In this document: positions 16,866-25,753 of the stretch, one piece after another
Position numbering within the stretch: the stretch's first letter is position 1
Layout of the letters: every line of letters starts with the position of its first letter
Translations under genes and position numbers: made by a program
Source of the DNA: CBDHCC01 sp965261015
GTDB lineage: Bacteria; Pseudomonadota; Alphaproteobacteria; Sphingomonadales; Sphingomonadaceae
Assembly: GCA_965261015.1 (NCBI GenBank)
Contig: CBDHCC010000001.1
Coordinates: 1,550,001 to 1,614,000, forward strand
Direction: 5' to 3'
DNA: 64,000 nucleotides
The notes under the pieces: generated by a model
What the model saw: only the letters and a program-made list of their open reading frames with translations
Told to the model about the DNA's origin: nothing
Databases searched by the model: none

Positions 16866-17675
16866 GTGAGCGGCATCGGACTGGTCGTCAGCGATGTCGA
16901 CGGAACCCTGGCGAACGACGACAAGGAGTTGTCGGACGGGAACGAAGCCGCCGTTAAGTCACTGATCGCGGGGGGAACCCCGGTAGCGCTCATCAGCGCT
17001 CGACCGCCGTCCGGTCTAGGCTGGATCATGGAGAGGCTGGGCATCGACGGTCCATGTTGCGCCTTCAATGGCGGCACCGTGTTCGACGCGGCCGGAACCG
17101 TTGGAACGCCTCACAGGCTCGAGGGCGATTTGGCCTCTCGCTTGATCACGACCATCAAAGGCGCGGACATCTTGTGCTGGGCCTTTGCCGATGGCGATTG
17201 GCTCGCCGATGGTCAGGACGATGTTCACACTGCGCGCGAAGTGCGGTCCGCCGGTGTGCAACCGATCGTGACCGACACGCTGGACAGCCGCCTCGGGCGG
17301 ATCGACAAGCTGGTGGCCGTCTGCGACGACGCCGAGCGGCTCGGCCGATTGGAAGAGCAGGTCCAGCGCCTTGCCGACGGCCGCGCGCACGTCGTGCTCT
17401 CGCAACCCTACTATCTGGATATCACCGCGCCCGAGGCGAACAAGGGCGACGGCCTGGAAGCGCTGGCTCGGGCCTATGGAGTGCCGACCGACCGGATCGC
17501 GGTGCTCGGCGATCAGAATAACGATCTGCCGATGTTCGCGCGAGCGGGTCTGTCCATCGCGATGGGACAGGCCAGCGCCCATGTGCGCGAACGGGCCGAT
17601 CAGGTCGCGACCACCAACAACCAGGATGGGGTGGCCGACGCGATCGAACGGTTCATCCGCCCGCGTCTCGGCTGA
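16866..17675 (+). CDS. HAD-superfamily (Cof-type, IIB) sugar-phosphate phosphatase
   Basis: 269 residues from GTG 16866 (VSGIGLVVSDVDGTLANDD). HAD motif I is DVDGT, motif II is the Ser in ALISARPPSG, motif III is a Lys in EANKGDGLEALA, and motif IV is LGDQNNDLPMFARAG. The large cap between motifs II and III makes it class IIB, like Cof/YidA enzymes that dephosphorylate sugar phosphates. Its place after gnd suggests a pentose-phosphate-related substrate, but that is inference. The GTG start leaves 19 bases after gnd; no better in-frame start exists nearby. Its last 23 bases overlap the convergent ROK kinase gene. Confidence 0.92.
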   Translation: MSGIGLVVSDVDGTLANDDKELSDGNEAAVKSLIAGGTPVALISARPPSGLGWIMERLGIDGPCCAFNGGTVFDAAGTVGTPHRLEGDLASRLITTIKGADILCWAFADGDWLADGQDDVHTAREVRSAGVQPIVTDTLDSRLGRIDKLVAVCDDAERLGRLEEQVQRLADGRAHVVLSQPYYLDITAPEANKGDGLEALARAYGVPTDRIAVLGDQNNDLPMFARAGLSIAMGQASAHVRERADQVATTNNQDGVADAIERFIRPRLG

Positions 17676-18591
17676 AGGCCACCCGCTCGTCCGCCGCGGA
17701 GAGGGCGAGCGCGATGGTGCCGAGCGGGCCGGCATCGCGTCCCAGGCCGGCGAACTGGATTGCGTCCTCCTCATCCGGTGGACCCAGATACCCGGCCAAC
17801 TGCTCGGCCGCCGCCGAACGGATGATCGGCAGCAATTGCGGCTGGCCGATTGGTATACCGCCTCCGAACAGCACGCGCTGCGGAGAGACCGTCAGGCGCA
17901 GCGTGGCGGCGAGCGCGCCCAGCTGTGTCCCCACAAGCGTCCAGACCGGGTGATCCGCCGGCAAGTCTTCGCCCCGCCGCCCGGTGCGCGCTTCGACGGC
18001 TGGGCCGGCCACCAGTCCCTCCACACAGTCGCGGTGAAAGGGGCACAGCCCCGGAAAGTCATCGCCTGGCAAGCGATGCAGCCGGAGGTGACCGGCCTCC
18101 GGATGCCAGCGCCCGTGAACCGGCTTGCCCTGGACAATCAGACCCGCGCCGATCCCCGTGCCGACGGTGACGTAGGCGAGGTCGCTCAGCCCCTGCCCGG
18201 CTCCCCACAGCGTCTCGGCCAAGGCGGCGCCGTTCACATCGGTGTCGACCGCGATCGGAAGGCGAAGCCGGCGGAAGGGGGCGACCACGTCCACCCCGCT
18301 CCACCCGGGTTTTGGCGTCACTCCGATCGTGCCCAAGTCCTCACGCGCCGGGTCGACCGCGATTGGCCCGAAAGCCGCGATGCCGATTGCCTCGACGGTA
18401 TGCCGCTCGTGCCAATCCGCGAGTTGCTCCACCAGCCGGTTCAGCGTGTCCGCAGGCCCCTGCGTTTCAAAGCGACGACGATCGAGCAGCTCGCCCGCGC
18501 GGCCGAGCACCGCCAGGCACTTTGTCCCACCCAGCTCGACACCGGCGAGAAGGGTATCGGCTTGTGCGTCGTCCTGCCGCTCCACCATCAC
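17653..18591 (-). CDS. ROK-family sugar kinase, probable fructokinase
   Basis: 312 residues. ATP-dependent kinase of the ROK family: the phosphate-loop motif is AGVELGGTKCLAVLG, and the sugar-binding/catalytic region is VDTDVNGAALAETLWGAG. VGTGIGAGLIVQGKPVHG precedes the zinc site HLRLHRL...GLCPFHRDCVEG. The CPFHxDCxEG form is typical of bacterial ROK fructokinases of the Zymomonas Frk/GmuE type, so fructose (or mannose) phosphorylation is the best guess. The start ATG is at 18589-18591 (MMVERQDD), 30 bases downstream of a TTGTCG-N17-TAGCCT promoter candidate. It converges on, and overlaps by 23 bases, the pentose phosphate operon end. Confidence 0.92.
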   Translation of the reverse strand: MMVERQDDAQADTLLAGVELGGTKCLAVLGRAGELLDRRRFETQGPADTLNRLVEQLADWHERHTVEAIGIAAFGPIAVDPAREDLGTIGVTPKPGWSGVDVVAPFRRLRLPIAVDTDVNGAALAETLWGAGQGLSDLAYVTVGTGIGAGLIVQGKPVHGRWHPEAGHLRLHRLPGDDFPGLCPFHRDCVEGLVAGPAVEARTGRRGEDLPADHPVWTLVGTQLGALAATLRLTVSPQRVLFGGGIPIGQPQLLPIIRSAAAEQLAGYLGPPDEEDAIQFAGLGRDAGPLGTIALALSAADERVAFSRDAGG

Positions 18592-18621
18592 CGACCCGCC
18601 TTTCGCTTTCCGAGACGCAGC

Positions 18622-18650
18622 AGGCTACCGCCCGGACGAAGGCGCGACAA
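18622..18650 (-). promoter_or_regulatory. Candidate promoter of ROK kinase
   Basis: TTGTCG (18645-18650) and TAGCCT (18622-18627) on the minus strand with 17-base spacing. Both hexamers and the spacer length are identical to the candidate upstream of chvI. Confidence 0.4.
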
Positions 18651-18657
18651 CGGGTCG

Positions 18658-20484
18658 CTACTCGGGCGCGACCAGTCGGGTCGCAGCGGACCCCTGTGTC
18701 TTGGCGGTGGGCTTCAGCTGGATGTGCAGCTCGTCCAGCTGCCGAGCGGTGACCTGACCGGGCGCGCCCATCATCAGGTCTTCGGCGCGCTGGTTCATCG
18801 GGAAGGCGATCACCTCCCGGATGTTCGGCTCGTCCGCCAGCAGCATGACGATCCGGTCCACTCCGGGCGCGGAGCCACCGTGCGGCGGCGCGCCATAGCG
18901 GAAGGCGTTGATCATGCCGGCGAAGTCGCGCTCGACATCGTCGCGCGAATAGCCCGCGATCTCGAACGCCTTGAACATGATGTCCGGCCGATGATTGCGG
19001 ATCGCCCCGGACGACAATTCGACCCCGTTGCAGACGATGTCGTACTGCCAGGCGAGCACGTCCAGCGGATCCTTCGTCTGTAACGCCTCCAGCTCTCCTT
19101 GCGGCATCGAGAACGGATTGTGGGAAAAGTCGATTCGGCCGGTGTCCGGATCGCGTTCGTACATCGGGAAGTCGACGATCCAGCAGAATTCAAAGCGATC
19201 CGCATCGATCAGGCCCAGCTGCTCGCCCGCCCGCGTGCGCGCCAGACCCGCCAGGCGCACGGCGGTCGCCTCGTCGCCGGCCGCGAAGAAGACGCCGTCG
19301 TCGGCGCCAAGGCCTAGGCGCTCCGCGATGAGAGCCATGCCGTCGCCGCCGTGGTTCTTCGCGATGGGGCCGCCCCACTCCCCACCCTTGCGGGTCGCAT
19401 AGCCCAGGCCGGCAAAGCCCTCGCCTTGTGCCCAGCCGTTCATGTCGTCGAAGAACTTCCGACTGCGTTCGGCACTCCCCGGCGCCGGGATCGCTCGGAC
19501 CACGCCGCCGCCGGCGACGATGTCCGCGAACCGGCCAAAGCCGGACCCGGCGAACAGGTCGGACACGTCCGCGATTTCGATGGGATTGCGAAGGTCGGGC
19601 TTGTCGTTCCCGTATCTCAGCATCGAGTCCCGATAGGCGATGCGCCGGAAAGGCAGGTCGGACACCACCCGACCCTTGCCCTGCCAGTCCGCGAACTCGC
19701 AAAAGACGCCGTGCAGCACCGGCTCGATCGCCGCGAAAACATCGTCTTGCGTGACGAAGCTCATTTCGAAATCGAGCTGGTAGAATTCGCCCGGCGAGCG
19801 GTCGGCGCGAGCGTCCTCGTCGCGAAAGCAGGGCGCGATTTGAAAATATCGGTCGAACCCCGCCACCATCAGCAGCTGCTTGAACATCTGCGGCGCTTGC
19901 GGAAGCGCATAGAAGCGACCGGGATGGACCCGGCTGGGCACGAGGTAGTCGCGCGCGCCCTCTGGCGAGCTGGCGGTCAGGATCGGGGTCTGGATCTCGA
20001 TGAAGCCGCCATCGATCATCCGGCGGCGGATCGACGAGATGACCTGCGACCGCAGCAGGATGTTGGCGTGGACCTTGTCGCGCCGCAGGTCGAGATAGCG
20101 GTGCCGAAGTCGGATGTCCTCGGGATATTCCGCATCGCCGAACACCGGCATCGGCAGCTCAGCCGCGGCGGAGAGCACTTGCACGGCATCTGCGCGCACT
20201 TCCACCTCGCCGGTCGGCAGATCGGCGTTCACCGTGTCAGGCGAGCGCGCGACGACCTCGCCCGCGACACTGACCACACTTTCGGGCCGCAACCGTTCCA
20301 GAGTGGCGAGCGCCTCCGTGCCCGCGTTGCAGACGATCTGGGTGATGCCATGGTGATCGCGAAGGTCGACGAACAGCAGACCGCCATGATCCCGCTTCCT
20401 GTGCACCCACCCGGCCAGCCGGACCCGCTCACCCACGTCCGTAGGGCGCAGGTCGGCGCAGCTGTGGGTGCGATAGGGATGCAT
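18658..20484 (-). CDS. aspS: Aspartyl-tRNA synthetase
   Basis: Class II synthetase charging tRNA-Asp, 608 residues (bacterial type, with the GAD insertion domain). The N-terminal OB-fold anticodon domain starts RTHSCADLRPTDVGERVRL and contains GWVHRKRDHGGLLFVDLRD. The catalytic core shows LPQAPQMFKQLLMVAGFDRY, the class II motif 2 FRDEDARADRSPGEFYQLD, and motif 3 GSAPGVDRIVMLL near the C-terminus. Alphaproteobacteria may use a non-discriminating AspRS that also charges tRNA-Asn; this sequence does not settle that. ATG 20482-20484 (MHPYRTHS). It is divergent from rnd across 90 bases and starts a single-gene unit, with the ROK gene upstream on the chromosome left side. Confidence 0.97.
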   Translation of the reverse strand: MHPYRTHSCADLRPTDVGERVRLAGWVHRKRDHGGLLFVDLRDHHGITQIVCNAGTEALATLERLRPESVVSVAGEVVARSPDTVNADLPTGEVEVRADAVQVLSAAAELPMPVFGDAEYPEDIRLRHRYLDLRRDKVHANILLRSQVISSIRRRMIDGGFIEIQTPILTASSPEGARDYLVPSRVHPGRFYALPQAPQMFKQLLMVAGFDRYFQIAPCFRDEDARADRSPGEFYQLDFEMSFVTQDDVFAAIEPVLHGVFCEFADWQGKGRVVSDLPFRRIAYRDSMLRYGNDKPDLRNPIEIADVSDLFAGSGFGRFADIVAGGGVVRAIPAPGSAERSRKFFDDMNGWAQGEGFAGLGYATRKGGEWGGPIAKNHGGDGMALIAERLGLGADDGVFFAAGDEATAVRLAGLARTRAGEQLGLIDADRFEFCWIVDFPMYERDPDTGRIDFSHNPFSMPQGELEALQTKDPLDVLAWQYDIVCNGVELSSGAIRNHRPDIMFKAFEIAGYSRDDVERDFAGMINAFRYGAPPHGGSAPGVDRIVMLLADEPNIREVIAFPMNQRAEDLMMGAPGQVTARQLDELHIQLKPTAKTQGSAATRLVAPE

Positions 20485-20574
20485 GGCATGAGCTTTCGGT
20501 CAGAGGGCTGGTGCGGCGGTTAGCGGGTCGCCCCGACACTTTCCACCCGGACGCACGCGGGGCATAGACGACCC

Positions 20575-21744
20575 ATGCACATCCACCCGCTCATCACCGA
20601 CACCGACACGCTGGCCGCGCTGTGCGAACGCCTGTCCCGTTCTCCCTTCGTGGCGGTGGACACGGAGTTCATGCGGGAGAACACCTATTGGCCGATCCTC
20701 TGCCTGATCCAGATCGGCGACGCCAACGAGGCCGCGGCGGTGGACCCGATGGCCGCCGGCATCGACCTCACCCCGCTCCTCGACCTGTTGGTGAATAACG
20801 AGGAGGTGCTGAAAGTCGTCCATGCCGGGTCGCAGGACATCGAGATCGTCTACAATCTGACCGGCAAGACCCCGCACCCGCTCTTCGATACGCAGATCGC
20901 CCAGATGGCGCTCTCCGAGAACGAACAGATCGGCTATGTCCAGTTGGTCGACGACTGGCTGGGCGAAACCGTGGACAAGGGCGCGCGCTTCACCGATTGG
21001 GCGCAGCGTCCGCTGACTGCCAAGCAGCTCGACTACGCCATCGGTGACGTGACTCACCTGGCAGCGCTGTTCCCCAAAATGCTCGATCGCCTGCGCGCGA
21101 CCGGGCGGGGCCTGTGGCTGAACGATGAAATGGAGCGGCTGGCGGACCCCGAGAACTACCGCACCGATCCGGACCTCGCCTGGCGGCGCGTGAAGATCGC
21201 CAGCCGCAAGCCGGTCGTGCTCGGCCGGCTGAAGCCGCTCGCCGCCTGGCGAGAGGGCTTCGCGCAGAAACGGGATCTGCCACGCGGTCGGGTGATGAAG
21301 GACGAAACCATGGGCGACCTGGCCCTGAACCCGCCCCGCGCGCAGGCCGACTTGGCGAAGGTGCGGGGGCTGTCCGGCGGCTGGGCCAACAACGAGGGCG
21401 GACGCGCGGTGATGGCGGCGCTCGCCACTGCGCAGCCACTGTCGGACGACGAGATGCCGGACACGGAGCGCCGCGGCCGAGGCGGCGGCAAGCAGTCCAA
21501 GCTGGTCGGCGACCTGTTGAAGCTGTTGCTGAAGATCCGCTCAAGCGAGCTGGGGGTCGCCAGCCGACTGATCGCGCGCGGGGGCGAACTGGACCAGCTG
21601 GCGGGCGGTCTGCGCGACGACCTCGCCCTGCTGCAAGGCTGGCGTTACGACGTGTTCGGCCACGAGGCGCTCGATCTGGTCGATGGGCGGGTGGGCTTCG
21701 CCGTGGCGGATGGCCGGCTGGCGCTCAGCCGGTTGGAAGCGTGA
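20575..21744 (+). CDS. rnd: Ribonuclease D
   Basis: 389 residues. A 3'-5' exoribonuclease of the DEDD-y class that trims tRNA precursors and other small RNAs. The exonuclease domain (about 1-175) has VAVDTEFMRENTYWP (Asp, Glu), VVHAGSQDIEIV (Asp) and LDYAIGDVTHL (Tyr, Asp). An HRDC domain follows (VLGRLKPLAAWREGFAQK onward), and a second helical HRDC-like region ends the protein. The start ATG is 20575, consistent with family length. The gene ends in a GTGA overlap with a small I78-type lipoprotein. A TAGACG box lies just upstream of the start but without a convincing -35. Confidence 0.95.
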   Translation: MHIHPLITDTDTLAALCERLSRSPFVAVDTEFMRENTYWPILCLIQIGDANEAAAVDPMAAGIDLTPLLDLLVNNEEVLKVVHAGSQDIEIVYNLTGKTPHPLFDTQIAQMALSENEQIGYVQLVDDWLGETVDKGARFTDWAQRPLTAKQLDYAIGDVTHLAALFPKMLDRLRATGRGLWLNDEMERLADPENYRTDPDLAWRRVKIASRKPVVLGRLKPLAAWREGFAQKRDLPRGRVMKDETMGDLALNPPRAQADLAKVRGLSGGWANNEGGRAVMAALATAQPLSDDEMPDTERRGRGGGKQSKLVGDLLKLLLKIRSSELGVASRLIARGGELDQLAGGLRDDLALLQGWRYDVFGHEALDLVDGRVGFAVADGRLALSRLEA

Positions 21745-22079
21745 AACTGCGGCGGACCGTCACCCTGGCCATCGCAATGGGCGCGCTGACCGCCTGCCAG
21801 TCCCTCCCCGCCGATCCGGTTCCTCCGGAGGGGTCCGCCATGCGGAACGAGGACGCGCCCATTGACCTCGGCGCCGGGGATTGCCGCCAGATGCCCGCCC
21901 AGCGCTTCCTGGGCCAGCGCGCCTCGGCGGACCTCGGCGCGGCGATGCTGACGGCGAGCGAAGCCACGACCCTCCGCTGGGCACCGCCTGGCGCGGCGCT
22001 GACGATGGACTATCGGGCGGATCGACTGACGGTCGAGTACGATCGGCAAATGGTCGTCACGAGCGCTCGGTGCGGTTGA
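21741..22079 (+). CDS. I78-family peptidase inhibitor-like lipoprotein
   Basis: 112 residues from GTG 21741-21743, overlapping the rnd stop as GTGA. The N-terminus MKLRRTVTLAIAMGALTACQ is a lipoprotein signal with Cys about 19. The mature C-terminal half carries the I78 pattern: FLGQRASADLG, then TLRWAPPGAALTMDYRADR and LTVEYD, ending SARCG. I78 proteins are small inhibitors of serine peptidases related to Aspergillus elastase inhibitor. Placement after a cytoplasmic RNase is probably just operon convenience. The target peptidase is unknown. A five-base hairpin follows its stop. Confidence 0.88.
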   Translation: MKLRRTVTLAIAMGALTACQSLPADPVPPEGSAMRNEDAPIDLGAGDCRQMPAQRFLGQRASADLGAAMLTASEATTLRWAPPGAALTMDYRADRLTVEYDRQMVVTSARCG

Positions 22080-22093
22080 GAGGCGGGGGCCTC
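22080..22093. terminator. Small hairpin between convergent I78 and ppx genes
   Basis: GAGGC (22080-22084), tetraloop GGGG, GCCTC (22089-22093), filling the 12-base gap and touching the ppx stop. No T-run on either strand, so termination activity is only possible. Confidence 0.2.
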
Positions 22094-23549
22094 ACGCATC
22101 GGTGACGATAGCCTCGGTGTCGAGCGCGTCCGCCAGCTGCCGCAGACGCCGCTCGACCACTTCGCCGGCCGGGACGGACCCGTTCAGCCGCAGTTCGAGT
22201 CTGCTTGCCCGCACCAGGCGACCGTCCGCCAGGCCAGCCACCGAACCGCCGCCGAACCGCTGCGCCAGGCGCAGGGCCAGTCCCCATTGTCGCGCCCTCG
22301 ACAAGGCCGGGGCGTCGCACCATGCGGCGATCTGGTCCCGCAGACCCGAACCGCCGCCGAAACACGCGTCCATCGCCGCGGCCATCATCGCGCGACCCCG
22401 GGCGTCCACGCCGATCCAGTTCCCGTGGAACGCCGTCTCCGCCGCGCGTTCGGCGCGGAAGGACGGGTTCGCGCGCCAGCCGGTGCCGGCCAGGTGCGCG
22501 GCCGCCAGCCGCAATCGGGCAAGCGCGGGCGGGTCGTCGAACACCGGCGCGATCCAATCGTCGATCGCCGCACCGGACCCCTGCTCCCGGCCGATGGACG
22601 CGGTGGCCGCCTCGAACCGCACCGCCTCGATCAGCGGATCGGCCGCGCGCTCGTGCTCGGTCAGCGCGTCGAACAGCACGCCTTCGCGCAGGCCGGTGGC
22701 AGAGACGATCAGGCTGGCGGGCTTCAGCTCCTGCACCAGCACGTCCAGCATGGCGGCGGCGGCCGGCATTTGCGGACGCCGGCTGGCGGAGACGCCGGGG
22801 AGGCCGGCGATCGCCTCGGCACCCGCTCGGCCCAGACGCCGACGCAGCTCGCCGGCGCGTTCGGGAGCGATCGCCAGGCCGTGCAGCGCCGGAGCTGTGC
22901 GGCCGCGCCAGGCGAGGTCGAGCGAGGCGAGCGATCGGAAGGACCCGCCCACGAGATACAGCGTGCGTCCCGCCTCGCCCGCCTGCCACGCGGCCACCTT
23001 CAACCCGTCCGCGATCGTGCGCGCCAGCTTCAACCGTTTGTCCATTAGAAAGGGGCCGAGCCGCAGCACTCCCAGCGGCAGAGAGACGCCGGCACCAGCG
23101 CCGGCGCCATCGACACGAACGAGTTCCAGGCTGCCGCCGCCCAGATCGGCCACGACCCCGTCCGCGTCGGGCAGGCCGGCCAGGACCCCAAGAGCGGCCA
23201 TGCGAGCTTCGTCACCCCCGCTCAACACGTCCAATCCGTGGCCTAGCATCCGCACCGCCTCGGCGAACACGGGACCGTCCTCGGCATCGCGGACCGCGGC
23301 CGTCGCGACGATGCGCGGCCGCTCCACGCCGAACGCCACCGCCAGCCGGATGAAGCGCCGGATCGCGGACAACGCGCGCTGTCGCGGTTCCTCCCCCATC
23401 CGTCCCGTGCGGCCGACATCGCGGCCCAGCCCGGCGGTGACCTTTTCGTTGAAGATCGACAGCGGCGCGCGGGCCGGCCCAACATAGATGACCAGCCGCA
23501 CGGAGTTGGACCCGATGTCGATGACGACCCTGGGCGGCGGTCCGATCAT
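22092..23549 (-). CDS. ppx: Exopolyphosphatase (Ppx/GppA family)
   Basis: 485 residues. It releases phosphate from polyphosphate ends (or pppGpp). The ASKHA phosphate motifs are VVIDIGSNSVRLVIYVG at the N-terminus and VVADLGGGSLELVRV at about 130-145. ATVAxRDA-type motif is seen as VATAAVRDAEDG, and LYLVGGSFRSLASLD follows. The C-terminal 180 residues (HD-related helical domain) include ATGLREGVLFDAL. ATG 23547-23549 (MIGPPPRV) overlaps the ppk1 stop as ATGA, so it is co-translated with the polyphosphate-making enzyme. A longer reading to 23726 is out of keeping with the family and lies inside ppk1. Confidence 0.94.
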   Translation of the reverse strand: MIGPPPRVVIDIGSNSVRLVIYVGPARAPLSIFNEKVTAGLGRDVGRTGRMGEEPRQRALSAIRRFIRLAVAFGVERPRIVATAAVRDAEDGPVFAEAVRMLGHGLDVLSGGDEARMAALGVLAGLPDADGVVADLGGGSLELVRVDGAGAGAGVSLPLGVLRLGPFLMDKRLKLARTIADGLKVAAWQAGEAGRTLYLVGGSFRSLASLDLAWRGRTAPALHGLAIAPERAGELRRRLGRAGAEAIAGLPGVSASRRPQMPAAAAMLDVLVQELKPASLIVSATGLREGVLFDALTEHERAADPLIEAVRFEAATASIGREQGSGAAIDDWIAPVFDDPPALARLRLAAAHLAGTGWRANPSFRAERAAETAFHGNWIGVDARGRAMMAAAMDACFGGGSGLRDQIAAWCDAPALSRARQWGLALRLAQRFGGGSVAGLADGRLVRASRLELRLNGSVPAGEVVERRLRQLADALDTEAIVTDA

Positions 23550-25753
23550 TCCCGCGCTGCGCCGGGCCCATGGCGAGGCAGGGGCAGGGTCGGCACTTCG
23601 CCTTCGTGGGTCAGCGCCTCGCCTCGGCCGGACAGCGACGGATTGTTCATGAAGTAGCGGTGCAGGTTGAACGGTCGCTCGCCGCCGTCGAGACGGCGAT
23701 AGGACCCATCCGGCTGCAGCTCCCAACTCTGTTCCGTGTCCAGAAGATTCGCCAGCAACACCTGGTCGAGCACCTGGTCGTGCACGGTGGGGTTCTCGAT
23801 GGGCAGCATATATTCGATCCGGCGATCGAAATTGCGCGGCATCCAGTCGGCGGACGAGATGAAGACGGCAGCCCCGTCATTCGGCAGCGCGGCGCCGTTC
23901 CCAAAGGCCCAGATACGCGAATGCTCCAGGAACCGACCGACCACGGACCGCACCCGCACGGTGTCGGACAGACCCGCCACTTGCGGCTTCAGGCAGCAAA
24001 TGCCCCGCACGATCAGATCGATAGGCACCCCGGCCGCGCTCGCGGCGTACAGACGGTCGATGATGTCCGGGTCGACCAGCGAGTTCATCTTCGCCCATAT
24101 ACCCGACGGCTGGCCGGCCTTGGCGCGGGCGATCTCACCATCGATCCGCGCGGCGACGTTGGACCGTAGATCGACCGGACTCATTGACAGCTTAGCCAGA
24201 GACGGCGGGTCAATATACCCAGTGATGTAGTTGAAGATCTGCGTGGCGTCGCGTGCAATGGTGGCGTCCGCCGTGAAAAAGGACAGGTCCGTGTAGATTC
24301 GCGCGGTCACGGGGTGGTAATTGCCCGTTCCGAAATGACAGTAAGTCGCCAGTTCGTCGCCTTCGCGCCGGACCACCATGCTGATCTTCGCGTGAGTCTT
24401 CCAATCTTGAAAGCCATAGACGACCTGGACGCCGGCGCGTTCGAGGGCGGCGGCCCACATCAGGTTCTGTTCTTCGTCGAACCGCGCCTTCAATTCGACG
24501 ACGGCGGTCACCGACTTGCCCGCTTCCGCCGCGTCGATGAGCGCGCGGATCACCGCCGATTGCTTGCCGGCGCGATAGAGCGTCTGCTTGATAGCGACGA
24601 CGTCCGGATCGGCGGCGGCCTGCCGCAGGAAGGCGAGCACCACGTCGAAAGTCTCGTACGGATGCTGGACGACGATGTCCTTCGCCCGGATTGCCGCGAA
24701 ACAGTCGCCGTCATATTCACGGATGCGCTCTGGAAAGCGTGCCACGAAGCTGTCGAACTTCAGGTCGGATCGGTCCTCCGCCACCAGTTCGTCGAGGTCC
24801 GCCATGCCCAGCAGCCCGGACACCTCGCTCACGTCCGCATCCCCATCGCCCAGTTCAAAGCGGACCAGCTGCGTCAGCCCGTCGCTCATGCCGGCCTCGA
24901 TATCCAGCCGGATGACTCGCCCGCGCCGCCGACGCTTGATGGCGGACCGGAAGTGCTGGACCAGGTCCTCCGCCTCCTCCTCGATCTCGATATCGCCGTC
25001 CCGCAGGATGCGGAACGCGCCCGCTCCTTTGACCGTGAAGCCAGGGAACAGTACGGCGGAGTGGAAACGGATAAGCGTTTCCATCGCCACATAGCGCGCG
25101 GGTTCGCCCGGCAGGCGCACGAAGCGGGAGATGCCCTGCGGGATCATCACCAGCTCTCGCACCTGCGACCTGTCCGACAGACGCACGAGGTCGAAGACGA
25201 CGCTCAAGCCCCGGTTCGGGACGAAGGGGAACGGATGCGACGGATCGAGCGCCTGCGGGGTGAGCACGGGCAGCAGCTGGCATCGGAAATGATCGACGAG
25301 CCAGTCGGCATCCGCTGTCGACAGCTCCGCAAGCTCGCCGGGATCCAGCAGGTCCAGCCCCGCCTCCTCCAGCTCCTTTTCCAGCCCGGCCAGTATCTCG
25401 CGCTGGGCGTCGATCAGCGCTCCGGATGTCTCGGCGATCGCCAGCAGCTGCTGGTTCGCGGACAGGCCGTCGACGGACAGGGTGTCGACGCCCTGGCTGG
25501 CATGACCCTTCAGGCCGGCCACCCGCACCATGAAAAACTCGTCGAGGTTGGAGCCAGAGATCGACAGGAACCGCAGGCGCTCCAGCAACGGATGGCGTCG
25601 GTTCGCCGCCTCCTCCAGCACCCGCTCATTGAAGGCGAGCCAGGACAGTTCGCGATTGAAGTAACGCGATCGGTCCTTGCGGTCTGCGGGGGCGGGGGGC
25701 GGGCCGGCCTCCACTCGACCCGGTCTGGTCTCGGGCCGGCTCGATGTGTTCAC
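23546..25753 (-). CDS. ppk1: Polyphosphate kinase 1
   Basis: 735 residues. It makes polyphosphate reversibly from ATP, through a phosphohistidine. The N domain is RYFNRELSWLAFNERVLEEA, the head domain includes NLDEFFMVRVAGLKG, and the PLD-like catalytic domains carry the phospho-acceptor His in FGTGNYHPVTARIYTDLS. A second conserved region is LIVRGICCLKPQVAG. The start is GTG 25751-25753 (VNTSSRPETRPG), overlapping the hdaA stop as GTGA; the extra 30 residues before RYFNREL are Pro-rich. Its stop overlaps ppx. The operon thus reads DUF2066-hdaA-ppk1-ppx, keeping polyphosphate synthesis and breakdown together. Confidence 0.95.
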   Translation of the reverse strand: MNTSSRPETRPGRVEAGPPPAPADRKDRSRYFNRELSWLAFNERVLEEAANRRHPLLERLRFLSISGSNLDEFFMVRVAGLKGHASQGVDTLSVDGLSANQQLLAIAETSGALIDAQREILAGLEKELEEAGLDLLDPGELAELSTADADWLVDHFRCQLLPVLTPQALDPSHPFPFVPNRGLSVVFDLVRLSDRSQVRELVMIPQGISRFVRLPGEPARYVAMETLIRFHSAVLFPGFTVKGAGAFRILRDGDIEIEEEAEDLVQHFRSAIKRRRRGRVIRLDIEAGMSDGLTQLVRFELGDGDADVSEVSGLLGMADLDELVAEDRSDLKFDSFVARFPERIREYDGDCFAAIRAKDIVVQHPYETFDVVLAFLRQAAADPDVVAIKQTLYRAGKQSAVIRALIDAAEAGKSVTAVVELKARFDEEQNLMWAAALERAGVQVVYGFQDWKTHAKISMVVRREGDELATYCHFGTGNYHPVTARIYTDLSFFTADATIARDATQIFNYITGYIDPPSLAKLSMSPVDLRSNVAARIDGEIARAKAGQPSGIWAKMNSLVDPDIIDRLYAASAAGVPIDLIVRGICCLKPQVAGLSDTVRVRSVVGRFLEHSRIWAFGNGAALPNDGAAVFISSADWMPRNFDRRIEYMLPIENPTVHDQVLDQVLLANLLDTEQSWELQPDGSYRRLDGGERPFNLHRYFMNNPSLSGRGEALTHEGEVPTLPLPRHGPGAARE

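Noticed and set aside
18592..18657. A terminator between ROK kinase and aspS.
   Set aside because: No stem with a T-run; the gap is better explained by the ROK promoter.
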